NCBI GenBank assembly: GCA_024690635.1
Contig: JAILOW010000079.1
Span: forward strand, 1-27,988
Direction: 5' to 3'
Source: Butyrivibrio sp.
Lineage (GTDB): Bacteria; Bacillota_A; Clostridia; Lachnospirales; Lachnospiraceae
DNA: 27,988 bases
Part shown: positions 16,566-24,688 of the stretch, one piece after another
Layout of the letters: every line of letters begins with the position of its first letter
How positions within the stretch are numbered: the first letter of the stretch is position 1
Position numbers and translations under genes: made by a program
Notes under the pieces: model-generated
The model's database searches: none
What the model was told of the DNA's origin: nothing
Seen by the model: only the letters and a program-made list of their open reading frames with translations

Positions 16566-17522
16566 TTATTTGTCAGTTCTATGAAGGTCTATCTGATCCG
16601 AGAAATAGCAGCCTATCCTGCAAAGCATATGCAGGGCGTCCCCCTTAAGCTCGGTCGGAAAGCTTCCAAGCACCGGTCCTGTCTCGAAATTAAGGACCTT
16701 GTCAAAGCCAACTTCGCCAAGAGCTGCAAGCACTCCTTCCCATCCAAGGATGCTCCTGTTTTCGCGAAATCTTGTAAATGTGTAAGGTATCTGATGAAGA
16801 TCTGCGATACCGTCGTTTTCATGCATGTGCAAAAGCTTAAGGCGCTTACCCAAAGTGGTTATAAATCTGTAAGGGTCAAGCCCCGTGAGATTTCCATGTC
16901 CCGTGTCATAGCAAAAGCCCAAAACCTCAGCTCCAAATTTCTCATTCATGGCATCGATCCTTGCAGCCGCTTTCACAGCATCGCATCCGGGTCCCTCCAC
17001 ATGACGGCTTCCCAGAGAGCCGTATAGATTTTCCATGCACATGGTGATGCCGTATTCTTTTGCAAGAGGAGCTATGGCCTCGAGAAACTTTCTCATTTCT
17101 TCCCACTCAGCCTCTTCGCTTCCGTAGTAATGCGCGATCTTAAAGCCGTGAACGACGATATATTTGCAATCAAGAAAATGACACACTTCAAGGCTCTTTT
17201 TTGCAACAACGTCTCTTAAATAGTCATTGAACTCATCCTTAGCTCCCGGAACAAAGAGAGGGTATGGCATGTGCATCTGGTGTATCCTAATGCCTGCCTT
17301 TTTTGCACCTTCCTTGTGAGGAGTAAAAAACTCTTTCAGTTCCTCCACGGATTTATCAAAAAATCTTGTATTCTTTTCCTCGTAAATGTCGTTGTTTTTC
17401 ATGTAACGGTTCAGAGAAAAGTCGCAGCAGTCAAAGCCTGCTTTTTTCATAAGTTCAAACCCTTCAGCAGGGTTTTCATCATGTACTATGTTAAAACTCT
17501 GAACTCCGATCTCTAGTTTCAT
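16566..17522 (-). CDS. Sugar isomerase/epimerase-like TIM barrel (AP_endonuc_2 family)
   Basis: A 318-residue xylose-isomerase-like TIM barrel as in IolE, IolI and tagatose 3-epimerase. Metal-ligand candidates are all present: MCMENLYG (E164), CYDTGHGN (D206, H209), LLHMHENDG (H232, H234) and LNFETGP (E280). IRIHQMHMP (78-86) and YIVVHGFK (121-128) hold further active-site histidines. It probably isomerises or dehydrates a sugar, keto-sugar or inosose in the cytoplasm. The combination with Gfo/Idh/MocA oxidoreductases recalls inositol metabolism (IolE with IolG), yet the neighbours here are activating and transferring enzymes, so a biosynthetic role is more likely. The gap to licD is 17 bases. 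Substrate unknown. Confidence 0.85.
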   Translation of the reverse strand: MKLEIGVQSFNIVHDENPAEGFELMKKAGFDCCDFSLNRYMKNNDIYEEKNTRFFDKSVEELKEFFTPHKEGAKKAGIRIHQMHMPYPLFVPGAKDEFNDYLRDVVAKKSLEVCHFLDCKYIVVHGFKIAHYYGSEEAEWEEMRKFLEAIAPLAKEYGITMCMENLYGSLGSRHVEGPGCDAVKAAARIDAMNEKFGAEVLGFCYDTGHGNLTGLDPYRFITTLGKRLKLLHMHENDGIADLHQIPYTFTRFRENRSILGWEGVLAALGEVGFDKVLNFETGPVLGSFPTELKGDALHMLCRIGCYFSDQIDLHRTDK

Positions 17523-17555
17523 TTATGTGGTCTCTTTTCTGTAGAATTTATGTCT

Positions 17556-18881
17556 TTATAAAGATGCCATGGTCAGTCTGTCAGTATGAAAGTCAGGCAT
17601 GAATTCGTCGTTAAAACGCTCTATGGGATTTTTAAGTCCCATGCTGCGAAGCTGCTCCTCAACTGCGTCGTAGTAGATGTTGCAGATAAATATCGCGGTG
17701 TCCTCAGAGATGTTTTTAAGTTCATCGGGGGATTTCACCGAAAGCCCGCAAAATTCTTCTCCCCAGCGCTTACTGTTATTGTCACAGGTAAAGAGCGGCG
17801 GGAACTTTTCCCCATAGCTCTTCATGTAGGCTCTGCACATGTTTCCTGCTCCGAAGAGAACTCTTTTGTCATATCTTCGTATCATGTTCTCCATATCGAT
17901 CTGCCACTTAAGGTACTCACCGATGTCCCTCGCCAAGCTGATAAGCTTAGGTCTTAAGACATCCGGAAAAGAGTTGTAGGTTTCGGACAGGTCAATAATT
18001 ATATCGCCATCAAAAGAGCTTTTCCTAAGCCCTCTGATGATGGAGAGATAGTCGGTTTCAAGGCCTTTTTCGCAAGCCGAAAAGGGCAGCATGGAAACAT
18101 CGTTTTGTCCGTCGCAGTCCCTTATGATCACTGCCTTTATGCGCTCGCCCATATGGCTCATGGCTTCATACGGGTTCTGACCGCAAAGAGTATAAATACC
18201 CACGTCGCAGCAAAATCCAAATCTCTCACTTCCCACCTTATTAAGCTCATCAACCCATGCTGCAGCCTCGTAAGGATCGGAACATACGCCTCTTATGAGA
18301 TGACCGTGGATGTTAAGGCATCGGTTGGTAAGAAGGATTTTTATGTTACTGCCAAGGAAAGAAGCTGTATCAGCAAGTTCACGGTAAAATGCGCTGTTCG
18401 TCTGCCACAGGGGAGATGATAGATACTTATCATCAGTTTTAGCTTGTCCGGTAGTGCCGGATCCGTAGGTCTCAGTTCCCAGTAGCGGTGGCACGATCAT
18501 GCTCTCACATCCCGCATCCACTGCTGCCTTCAGGGTTTCTTTTGACAGTTCTAAAAGAAGACTGTTCAGCTCAGCAGTTGGTTTCACATCGTAGTCAGCA
18601 AAGGGCGCCATGGCTACAGGAAGCTTTACTCCTGCTGCCTTTCCCGGATCAGTAAAGCGTTTTTTCACTTCATTTACAAGCTCATTGGGGCTTTCCGAAA
18701 GATAGATCTTTCCATCTTCTTTTTTGAAATTGTTTTTCTTTATTTCATCATATTCCTTTAATGGACAAAGAGCTGTCACATCCAAAAGAGCATTTTCAAA
18801 GCCCCCAGACTTTATCCGCTTTAGCCCAAACTCGGGATTAAACCACTTTACGATATTTCTTGTGTCACACAGTACTCTCAT
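17556..18881 (-). CDS. Degenerate isomerase-like TIM barrel fused to Rossmann-like tail
   Basis: A 441-residue protein, starting at ATG 18881, with GAGG six bases upstream; a GTG at 18893 is possible and would add four residues. The first about 325 residues are a TIM barrel paralogous to the downstream isomerase (16566-17522): GFCCDVG, GERIK and the SFPD region align without gaps. In that alignment the metal ligand E164 becomes T, the histidines H209, H232 and H234 become I, I and R, and E280 becomes D; only the D206 equivalent is kept. It is therefore probably catalytically inactive or altered. The tail (about 339-426) starts KRVLFGAGNMCRAY and contains FTCDNNSKRWG and IFICNIYYDAV, a GxGxxx nucleotide-binding fold. 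Possible roles are a regulatory partner or a binding subunit of its paralogue. Confidence 0.82.
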   Translation of the reverse strand: MRVLCDTRNIVKWFNPEFGLKRIKSGGFENALLDVTALCPLKEYDEIKKNNFKKEDGKIYLSESPNELVNEVKKRFTDPGKAAGVKLPVAMAPFADYDVKPTAELNSLLLELSKETLKAAVDAGCESMIVPPLLGTETYGSGTTGQAKTDDKYLSSPLWQTNSAFYRELADTASFLGSNIKILLTNRCLNIHGHLIRGVCSDPYEAAAWVDELNKVGSERFGFCCDVGIYTLCGQNPYEAMSHMGERIKAVIIRDCDGQNDVSMLPFSACEKGLETDYLSIIRGLRKSSFDGDIIIDLSETYNSFPDVLRPKLISLARDIGEYLKWQIDMENMIRRYDKRVLFGAGNMCRAYMKSYGEKFPPLFTCDNNSKRWGEEFCGLSVKSPDELKNISEDTAIFICNIYYDAVEEQLRSMGLKNPIERFNDEFMPDFHTDRLTMASL

Positions 18882-18901
18882 TTTCGGCCTCACATTCTGT
18901 C

Positions 18902-21319
18902 TCAGTACTTATTTTTTTCTTGAAGCTGTTTCTTTATCCTGGTGGAACTGGTTTCTTTTGTGTAAGGGAAAAATACCAGATCGCTTCCCCTTTTATTAAG
19001 ATATTCCTTTATGGCAAGCCATTCCGGATCGTTTTCATAATCACTTCCTGAAAACTGAACGTCAAAATGATATTTTTCAAAAGCATACTGGCTGCCGGGA
19101 TTTTCAGGAGGTATCCTCACTGCTTCGTCAACATATCTGCAGCCTTCCACAATGGCAAGACGCTGATCAAAAGGTATCACCGGCATGGTACGTTTTTCGT
19201 CCATCACCTTTTCATCAGGCACTACCCCGACTATCAGATAGTCGCACAGCTCTTTTGCCCGCCGAAGGAGGTTCAGATGGCCTATGTGAAACATATCAAA
19301 CACACCGGCAACATACCCCACGCGGTACTTTTTGGGGCCTTCGTCGGCAAGCGCCTTAAACCTTATGGGGCGCACGTATTCTACAACAGGGTTATATATG
19401 GACATATCCTTTATCCCCATGTTTTGCAGCTGCTCAAGGACATCCTCATAAAATTTTATGCAGATAAATACCTTGAAGGGCGCGGTCTCCTGCAACAACA
19501 CCTCCGGAGCTTCTATTGGGTAGCCGTATTTTACACTGCCCTGATTTGACTTATTGTTATCCAGAAGGGCTGTAACCTCGTATACATCCCCAAACATTTC
19601 TATGAACTTGCCGGCGAAATCACCGGAACCGAAAAGATAGATCTTTTTACCTTCCACATCCCTGAAGATGTCGGTAAAAAGCTGTTCGTAACGGCTCTGG
19701 GAATAATTCATCCTGAGCCTGTTGGCGGCAATAAGGTTATAGTCTGCTCTAACGCGTTTGTTATAGGCTGTAAGCTCATCATCGTTTCTAAGGCTTCTAA
19801 GGGCCTTTTCGACTTTTTGAGAAAAGAGCTGTCTGTGGCGCTTTAAGAGAAAGCGCTGTAGCACCTCATCTATGGGAAGGAGTGATTCCATTTCAAGGGA
19901 TTCGCCGTACACAAACTCTATAGTTCGAAGAAGGATGGCATTTGCCGGGAACTCCTCTTCGTAAAACTCCTGATCAAAGAACTCGTATCCACACTCGTTG
20001 TGGAAGCAGTTTACGGAAGCAAGCTCTATATAGCCACGCTTTAGGATAATACCGATGTCTGCCTTATCCTCATCTGATCCGAAGGCAAGATCTCTGTACT
20101 TGTATTTGCCCGGATCGTCTTCTTTTCTCTTTTCCCACTTGGGGTCAAACTTAGTCCAGTCAACCTCTTCGTAGGGCACATGATCAGAGGAGTTTTCGAT
20201 GATGTCTCTTATCGTTTCAAGTTCCTGTAAGAACCTGTTAGGATCTTGTTTCAAGCAGTCTCTTAGATAATCTGTGGCAAGCTGACCCTTTATAAGAGGC
20301 ATGGTGAGAGTTTTTGCCCCTTTTTTAGAACCACACCCTGTGTTTGAATCACCCTCAGTGATCTGTACATCAGCCACAGGAACGCCGTGGTCTTTAAGAT
20401 ATTTTGTATTCTCACAGATATCTTTTAGTCTGTCAGTGCCTTCACTGTACAAAGGAATCTTTGCCACACGGTCAGGATACATAAGGGTTGCAAGAGATGT
20501 GGGGCCGCGGTCGTTTTGGAGCGTAATATAATCAGGGCATTCGTTCTCGCCATTTTCTGCATCGCCACCGTCCACACTGCACTCGATGAAATATCCGTTT
20601 GCCATCTGATGGAGGAGTCCGTTCTTTAGGAAATCATCATAGAGTAGTTCCTCTCTGGCAAAAACAGTATCCGCATCCGTATACTCGGGAAAGATCCTGA
20701 CATCAAGGCGTTCATTGGGTGTAAAGCCGTCTCTTATGAGTATCTGCGGTCTTGAGATGGTGGGAAATACACTGTAGAAAGTGCCGGCTTCAAATCCTGC
20801 TGTCTCAAGCATCTCCTGAAGTTCAACCTTGGAATAACACCTTCCCTTCAGCCTCTCGAAGCCTTTTTTACCAATGTCCCTGTAGCCCATTATTCCGTCA
20901 AAAGCTCTCCCTGTAGCCACATCCTTGTCTCCGCACAGCTGGCGCAGTGCAAGGCGGTTATTGGTGGCAAGAAGGAGCTTACCGGCGGAGGATAAAAGCT
21001 CTTTTGCAGATTTCAAAAACGCCTCAGGATTTTCGATGCGTTCAAGTATCCCGCAGGCGATGATGTAGTCGTACTTTTTAGGGGCGAGAGCGGCTTTTTC
21101 TGACACAGACATAGCCGTAATCATCTCACCGGCTAAACCTGCAATTTTCTGCGCATCCGCCTTTTCTACCTTCAGCCCTTTTTCCGTAAGCACAGAAAAA
21201 AGCACCTCAAATTCAGGCAATCCGCCTGTAACGAGAAGTGCTTTTTTATTTTTTTCAAATTTGTAGAAGGCTATAAGTGCCTTGGGAAGATCCTTTACAA
21301 GTTCCTGCCGGTTACACAT
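18902..21319 (-). CDS. Multidomain methyltransferase-like / kinase-like / Rossmann / cytidylyltransferase protein
   Basis: An 805-residue protein; residue numbers here count from an ATG at 21337. I prefer ATG 21319 because AGGTGA precedes it by five bases and nothing precedes the other. Residues 30-200 look like a class I SAM methyltransferase (DYIIACGILERIENPEAF, 90-107; GKLLLATNNRLALR, 119-132), although the glycine loop is poorly conserved. Residues about 240-480 resemble an aminoglycoside-phosphotransferase-type kinase: DRVAKIPL (K293), then IELASVNCF (E438, N443) and FFDQE (D455). Residues 563-650 are a Rossmann-like unit (KKIYLFGSGDFAGKF). Residues 671-805 are a cytidylyltransferase (GVFDMFHIGHLNLLRRA, 678-694; SGSDYEND; SSTRIK). 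Kinase plus cytidylyltransferase in one chain recalls LicA plus LicC of the CDP-choline route. The kinase call is tentative and the real substrate is unknown. The gene follows an extended -10 promoter. Confidence 0.83.
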   Translation of the reverse strand: MCNRQELVKDLPKALIAFYKFEKNKKALLVTGGLPEFEVLFSVLTEKGLKVEKADAQKIAGLAGEMITAMSVSEKAALAPKKYDYIIACGILERIENPEAFLKSAKELLSSAGKLLLATNNRLALRQLCGDKDVATGRAFDGIMGYRDIGKKGFERLKGRCYSKVELQEMLETAGFEAGTFYSVFPTISRPQILIRDGFTPNERLDVRIFPEYTDADTVFAREELLYDDFLKNGLLHQMANGYFIECSVDGGDAENGENECPDYITLQNDRGPTSLATLMYPDRVAKIPLYSEGTDRLKDICENTKYLKDHGVPVADVQITEGDSNTGCGSKKGAKTLTMPLIKGQLATDYLRDCLKQDPNRFLQELETIRDIIENSSDHVPYEEVDWTKFDPKWEKRKEDDPGKYKYRDLAFGSDEDKADIGIILKRGYIELASVNCFHNECGYEFFDQEFYEEEFPANAILLRTIEFVYGESLEMESLLPIDEVLQRFLLKRHRQLFSQKVEKALRSLRNDDELTAYNKRVRADYNLIAANRLRMNYSQSRYEQLFTDIFRDVEGKKIYLFGSGDFAGKFIEMFGDVYEVTALLDNNKSNQGSVKYGYPIEAPEVLLQETAPFKVFICIKFYEDVLEQLQNMGIKDMSIYNPVVEYVRPIRFKALADEGPKKYRVGYVAGVFDMFHIGHLNLLRRAKELCDYLIVGVVPDEKVMDEKRTMPVIPFDQRLAIVEGCRYVDEAVRIPPENPGSQYAFEKYHFDVQFSGSDYENDPEWLAIKEYLNKRGSDLVFFPYTKETSSTRIKKQLQEKNKY

Positions 21320-21375
21320 ATCATCACCTGAGATCATCTGTTGTCTTGTTTACCACTGTTTTTCCGTTCATTGAC

Positions 21376-21384
21376 ATTATACCA
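21376..21384 (-). promoter_or_regulatory. Extended -10 promoter for the cytidylyltransferase/LicD unit
   Basis: On the minus strand TGGTATAAT (21376-21384) gives a perfect -10 hexamer with the TGn extension. No good -35 hexamer is found 16-18 bases upstream, which extended -10 promoters can do without. The start codon at 21319 is about 57 bases downstream. It sits in the gap after the ATPase gene, where I see no clear terminator. Confidence 0.55.
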
Positions 21385-21424
21385 CTTTTAACACTGCGGG
21401 ATTGCGCCAATTCCACGAAAACGG

Positions 21425-23269
21425 TCATTTCCGGCCAAGGCCTTCGAGATAGTCTGCTACATTTATATAACTGATGCCACCTGTTTCAGTGCTCTCGCCT
21501 CTGTAAATGACGTTAGTTGATAAGATTTCTCCGTACTTAAACTCTATCTGCTCCCTCATTTTCTCATCAGTCAGGTATCTGTATTGTTCAGGAGATATTA
21601 CAGCGCTGTGCTTTATCTCATAGATATGACAACAGGTCGCATCTTCATCACAAATCACCATATCAATTTCTCCTACAGGAAACAGCAGTTTAAAAGCACG
21701 CTTACCTTTCGAAAGAGATTTGCAGGTTTCCAAAAGAACTATTTCTTCCAGCATTCTCCCTTTAACCTCTTCAAGTATTAATTCACAGGCTTTTCTCTTT
21801 TCTTTTGCCGACGTTTTGTTAAAGACTTCGTCCTGCCTTAAAGCATAGACAAGCGCCTGCGCCTGACAGTATCGCATACCGGGCTGCGAAAACAGAATAT
21901 GCTCCACCCCGTTCTCAGAATCTATAGTTTCACTTGGACAGTCCACAATCAGATCAAGGATGCGAAGATAATCTCTGATCTCTTTAACGTGATCCCCGGT
22001 GATGCCAACCGACATATTATCCTTTTCTTTTATTTCCAAAAGAGCTCTTAACCTGTCTGTAATCTTTTCTACATCTATTTCAGACAGGGCGTCTTTCTCC
22101 CCTGTAAGGGCAGATCGCTTTCTGGTGATCTGTCTGGCGCTTCCAAGATCATGAGACACAAACCTGCGGGTAAGAACAGAAATCAGGAATCTGTGATTCA
22201 TATCTTCTATGATCCTGTTAATGGCTCCTGTGAGCTCTCCTGCTTCAAAAAGCTCCTGCAGATGTCTGAAATGCCCTCCATCACGATAATGTAAAAGGCT
22301 ATGCTGAATATTTCGTGCTATTGCGGTGTCAATATATCTTTCTGTTGACGCCTCATCAGCAAAAGAGCCGGACCCCTCCGAAATATCTTCACCCCCGGGA
22401 AGGCGCCCTGCGGGGGATAAGGTTCCTCCGTATCTGATATATTCATCAACCTCATGAATATCCAAAAGCCGCGCATACTCCCTGAAGGGAATGAAGGTCG
22501 TGTGAACCATGTAGGCTCTGTCGTAGAGTTCCTCATTGGCTGACAAAGCAAATCCCAAAGAATCTGTACCCGAAAGAATTATCTTCATCCCGGACATACT
22601 GTAAACATCTGACAAGAGCGATGCAGAGTCGATAAAATCGCTCATCAGCGTGACTTCATCCACAAATACCAATCTAATGTCATTGTCGAACAGCTTTTTC
22701 AAATCTCTGTTCAGATCATCCATAGTATCTGAAGGCTTGATCTTTATATATGCAGAAACTGAATCATGAAAATGGCTGAGAGCCTGCAATGCCATGGTTG
22801 TTTTTCCCGTGCGTCTAAGTCCGTATACAAGGCACACCCTTCCATCAGGCGCAAGGTCCAGATATGTTCTGATGGCAGCAACCCCATCTCTTTCGTCATA
22901 TCTTTTGACAGCATCAAACATATTGGAAAGCTGCTGTCCAAGTATAACTCCGGTGGCAAAGCCATCTGATACCGGCGCACCTTTTATAATGCCGGTCCCA
23001 TAGACAGGTGTATCTTCCATCAGCGAGTATGTATCCGCATGTTCAACAAGCTCCTTTATCCTGGCATTGATTTCACCACGCCTTGAGATCAAAAGGAGAA
23101 TCTGCGCCTCATCCGAAGCTTTTACATATTTACTGATCTTTTTATGATCTTCATACCATTGCAGATACATTCGCTTTTTCCCACGAATGACTCTGTATGT
23201 AACGTTCCCTTTCGGAAGCTGTCCAAGCTCTGAAAGGAGTTCTCTTAACTCATTTTCACCGGGATTCAT
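21425..23269 (-). CDS. AAA ATPase with PD-(D/E)xK-like C-terminus
   Basis: A 614-residue protein. The N-terminus (about 22-75) has VIRGKKRMYLQWYED followed by KISKYVK, a short element resembling those found in other Firmicute host-defence or mobile-type proteins. The ATPase core has Walker A YGLRRTGKTT (149-158), Walker B VFVDEV (201-206) and sensor-like LSGTDSLGF (232-240), as in the archaeal-ATPase/DUF4143 group. The C-terminus has GEIDMVICDE (533-542) and IYEIKHS (549-555), which fits a PD-(D/E)xK nuclease-like fold with D536, E551 and K553. The role is unknown; this group includes genes from toxin, defence and accessory contexts. It has its own promoter and a strong Shine-Dalgarno (GGAGGG at 23276-23281, six bases from ATG), and no functional link to polysaccharide synthesis is seen. 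Confidence 0.85.
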   Translation of the reverse strand: MNPGENELRELLSELGQLPKGNVTYRVIRGKKRMYLQWYEDHKKISKYVKASDEAQILLLISRRGEINARIKELVEHADTYSLMEDTPVYGTGIIKGAPVSDGFATGVILGQQLSNMFDAVKRYDERDGVAAIRTYLDLAPDGRVCLVYGLRRTGKTTMALQALSHFHDSVSAYIKIKPSDTMDDLNRDLKKLFDNDIRLVFVDEVTLMSDFIDSASLLSDVYSMSGMKIILSGTDSLGFALSANEELYDRAYMVHTTFIPFREYARLLDIHEVDEYIRYGGTLSPAGRLPGGEDISEGSGSFADEASTERYIDTAIARNIQHSLLHYRDGGHFRHLQELFEAGELTGAINRIIEDMNHRFLISVLTRRFVSHDLGSARQITRKRSALTGEKDALSEIDVEKITDRLRALLEIKEKDNMSVGITGDHVKEIRDYLRILDLIVDCPSETIDSENGVEHILFSQPGMRYCQAQALVYALRQDEVFNKTSAKEKRKACELILEEVKGRMLEEIVLLETCKSLSKGKRAFKLLFPVGEIDMVICDEDATCCHIYEIKHSAVISPEQYRYLTDEKMREQIEFKYGEILSTNVIYRGESTETGGISYINVADYLEGLGRK

Positions 23270-23289
23270 CTTTTACCCTCCGTGGTAAA

Positions 23290-23318
23290 ATTATAGCAAA
23301 AAGCAACCCTGTTATCAA
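23290..23318 (-). promoter_or_regulatory. Sigma-A-type promoter of the ATPase gene, inside the terminator
   Basis: On the minus strand TTGATA (23313-23318), a 17-base spacer, then TATAAT (23290-23295). That is five of six and six of six consensus bases at ideal spacing. Transcription should start near 23283, leaving a leader of about 14 bases that is nearly filled by the Shine-Dalgarno. The -35 box lies in the loop of the preceding terminator and the spacer is its second arm. Confidence 0.75.
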
Positions 23319-23337
23319 TGTAGTCAGGGTTGCTTTT
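23298..23337 (-). terminator. Rho-independent terminator after the glycosyltransferase unit
   Basis: A 13-base-pair perfect stem: AAAAGCAACCCTG (23299-23311) pairs with CAGGGTTGCTTTT (23325-23337) around a 13-base loop. On the minus strand the second arm runs straight into a T run (CTTTTT), as a terminator for the gene ending at 23369 should. A further copy of AGGGTTGCTTT at 23338-23348 could form an alternative arm. The stem is AT-rich at its base, so it could also read in the other direction, but no plus-strand gene approaches it. Confidence 0.85.
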
Positions 23338-23368
23338 AGGGTTGCTTTGTAATTGCTTCATACTCTTA

Positions 23369-24676
23369 TCAAAACCAGATCAATATGTCAGATGGTGCCA
23401 CACCCATCTGCTCAAGCTGATTTCTCATATCTTCCGCGCCGTTTTTGGAGGCAATGATAAAAGTTGTATCGTTCAAGTCTTTGATCTCGGCGGGATTCAT
23501 GATGGGAAGGTTTGCGAATTCCGCATCTTTGCCGGCACTGTTATCTATAAATCCATCCACATCGACGTCCTGATGATCAAGGAAGTTAAGGCACTTCTTT
23601 CCGTAATTTCCGGTGCCAAAAATAATGTTCTTTCCCTCAGACCTTGCTCTGCACTTATCTGCCAGCTCTTTGCGAGTCCCTTCCTTTATGGCGAGTTGGT
23701 CAAGATAACTGTAAAGATCTGCGCTGATACGTTTGTAGCAGTCGTACTCCCAGTTGCTGACATCTTCTCTGCATATTATCCCGGTCTTCAGCGCCTTATC
23801 AATACGCTCTTTCAACATATAATAAGAGGGCTGAACCTCAGCATCAAATAACTCATAACCCTTTGAAAGGAACGTGATGTCCCCCACAAATGCCTGCAAC
23901 ATGTATAGATATATGCCCTTTATGTAAGGAAGCCTTCCTCCCCATTCTTTAAGAAGACTTTCAAATTCATCTTTTGAATAGTAAATGGCCCTGCCGGAGT
24001 TCATGGAAGCTGAAGGTCTGTCTGTTCTGTAGCAGTACAGAATATCTTTTACATACATAGCTCTGTCCGCGCAGGAAAGAACCTTCATGGCAAAGCCGAT
24101 ATCCTGAAATGCTGCTCCCCTGGTTTCTCTCAGATAAATGTCGTTATCTCTCAAAAAAGATGTTTTATAGATCCCGCGCCAGATAAGGTAGTCTGTTTTG
24201 TACGCTTCATCAAGGAAAGTCGGATCAAGGACTTTGTCATATTTTGCTTCATCCCCGGAAAAAGCCATAACCGGCTCATGCATCTCAAACCCGCTCCTTA
24301 GAGTCGAAAACCTTGAATAGTCCGCTTTTGCGAAGTCAAGATCATGCTCTTTGGCTTTTTCATACAAAAGCTCGTACATGTTCTCACGAACATAGTCGTC
24401 GGTTTCAAGGATCGCCACATACTCTCCCTGTGCCCGCCTGATGCCAAGATTCACCTGATATCCGTAGCTCTTTTCCCCGGACATAATGAGCGTTACGTTG
24501 TCATAGCGCTTCTCAAAGTCCTCAAGGCACTCCAAAGTGCCGTCTGTGGATCCCGCGTCGATAAGCAACACTTCCATTTCTGAAAAGAATGTCTGCTTTT
24601 CCACGCTTTCAAGGCACTTCTCGATGTATGGGTATACGTTTAAACTTGGAAGGATGAGGGTGATAAATGGTTTCAA
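23369..24676 (-). CDS. GT2 glycosyltransferase with C-terminal Rossmann-like tail
   Basis: A 435-residue protein. The GT-A domain begins FITLILPSLNVYPYIEKCL (4-22), with VLLIDAGSTDGT (36-47), YGYQVNLGIRRAQGEYVAIL (71-90) and the DxD-type ETDDYV (91-96); a catalytic-site-like region follows with GAAFQDIGFAMK (187-198). It should transfer a sugar from a nucleotide donor in the cytoplasm. The tail (about 348-435) starts KNIIFGTGNYGKKCL and contains DGFIDNS and TFIIAS, like the tails of its neighbours. The start is a TTG at 24676, supported by AGGAG seven bases upstream. It lies 12 bases after the preceding gene and is the last gene before the terminator at 23298-23337. Donor and acceptor unknown. 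Confidence 0.88.
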   Translation of the reverse strand: MKPFITLILPSLNVYPYIEKCLESVEKQTFFSEMEVLLIDAGSTDGTLECLEDFEKRYDNVTLIMSGEKSYGYQVNLGIRRAQGEYVAILETDDYVRENMYELLYEKAKEHDLDFAKADYSRFSTLRSGFEMHEPVMAFSGDEAKYDKVLDPTFLDEAYKTDYLIWRGIYKTSFLRDNDIYLRETRGAAFQDIGFAMKVLSCADRAMYVKDILYCYRTDRPSASMNSGRAIYYSKDEFESLLKEWGGRLPYIKGIYLYMLQAFVGDITFLSKGYELFDAEVQPSYYMLKERIDKALKTGIICREDVSNWEYDCYKRISADLYSYLDQLAIKEGTRKELADKCRARSEGKNIIFGTGNYGKKCLNFLDHQDVDVDGFIDNSAGKDAEFANLPIMNPAEIKDLNDTTFIIASKNGAEDMRNQLEQMGVAPSDILIWF

Positions 24677-24688
24677 ACAAATCTCCTA

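Noticed and set aside
17556..18893. GTG start at 18893 for the degenerate TIM-barrel gene
   Set aside because: It lacks a Shine-Dalgarno; the ATG at 18881 has GAGG six bases upstream. The four-residue difference does not affect any domain.
21385..21424. Terminator after the ATPase gene
   Set aside because: Short complementary pieces (for example GGAATT and AATCC) do not form a stable stem and no T run follows on the minus strand.
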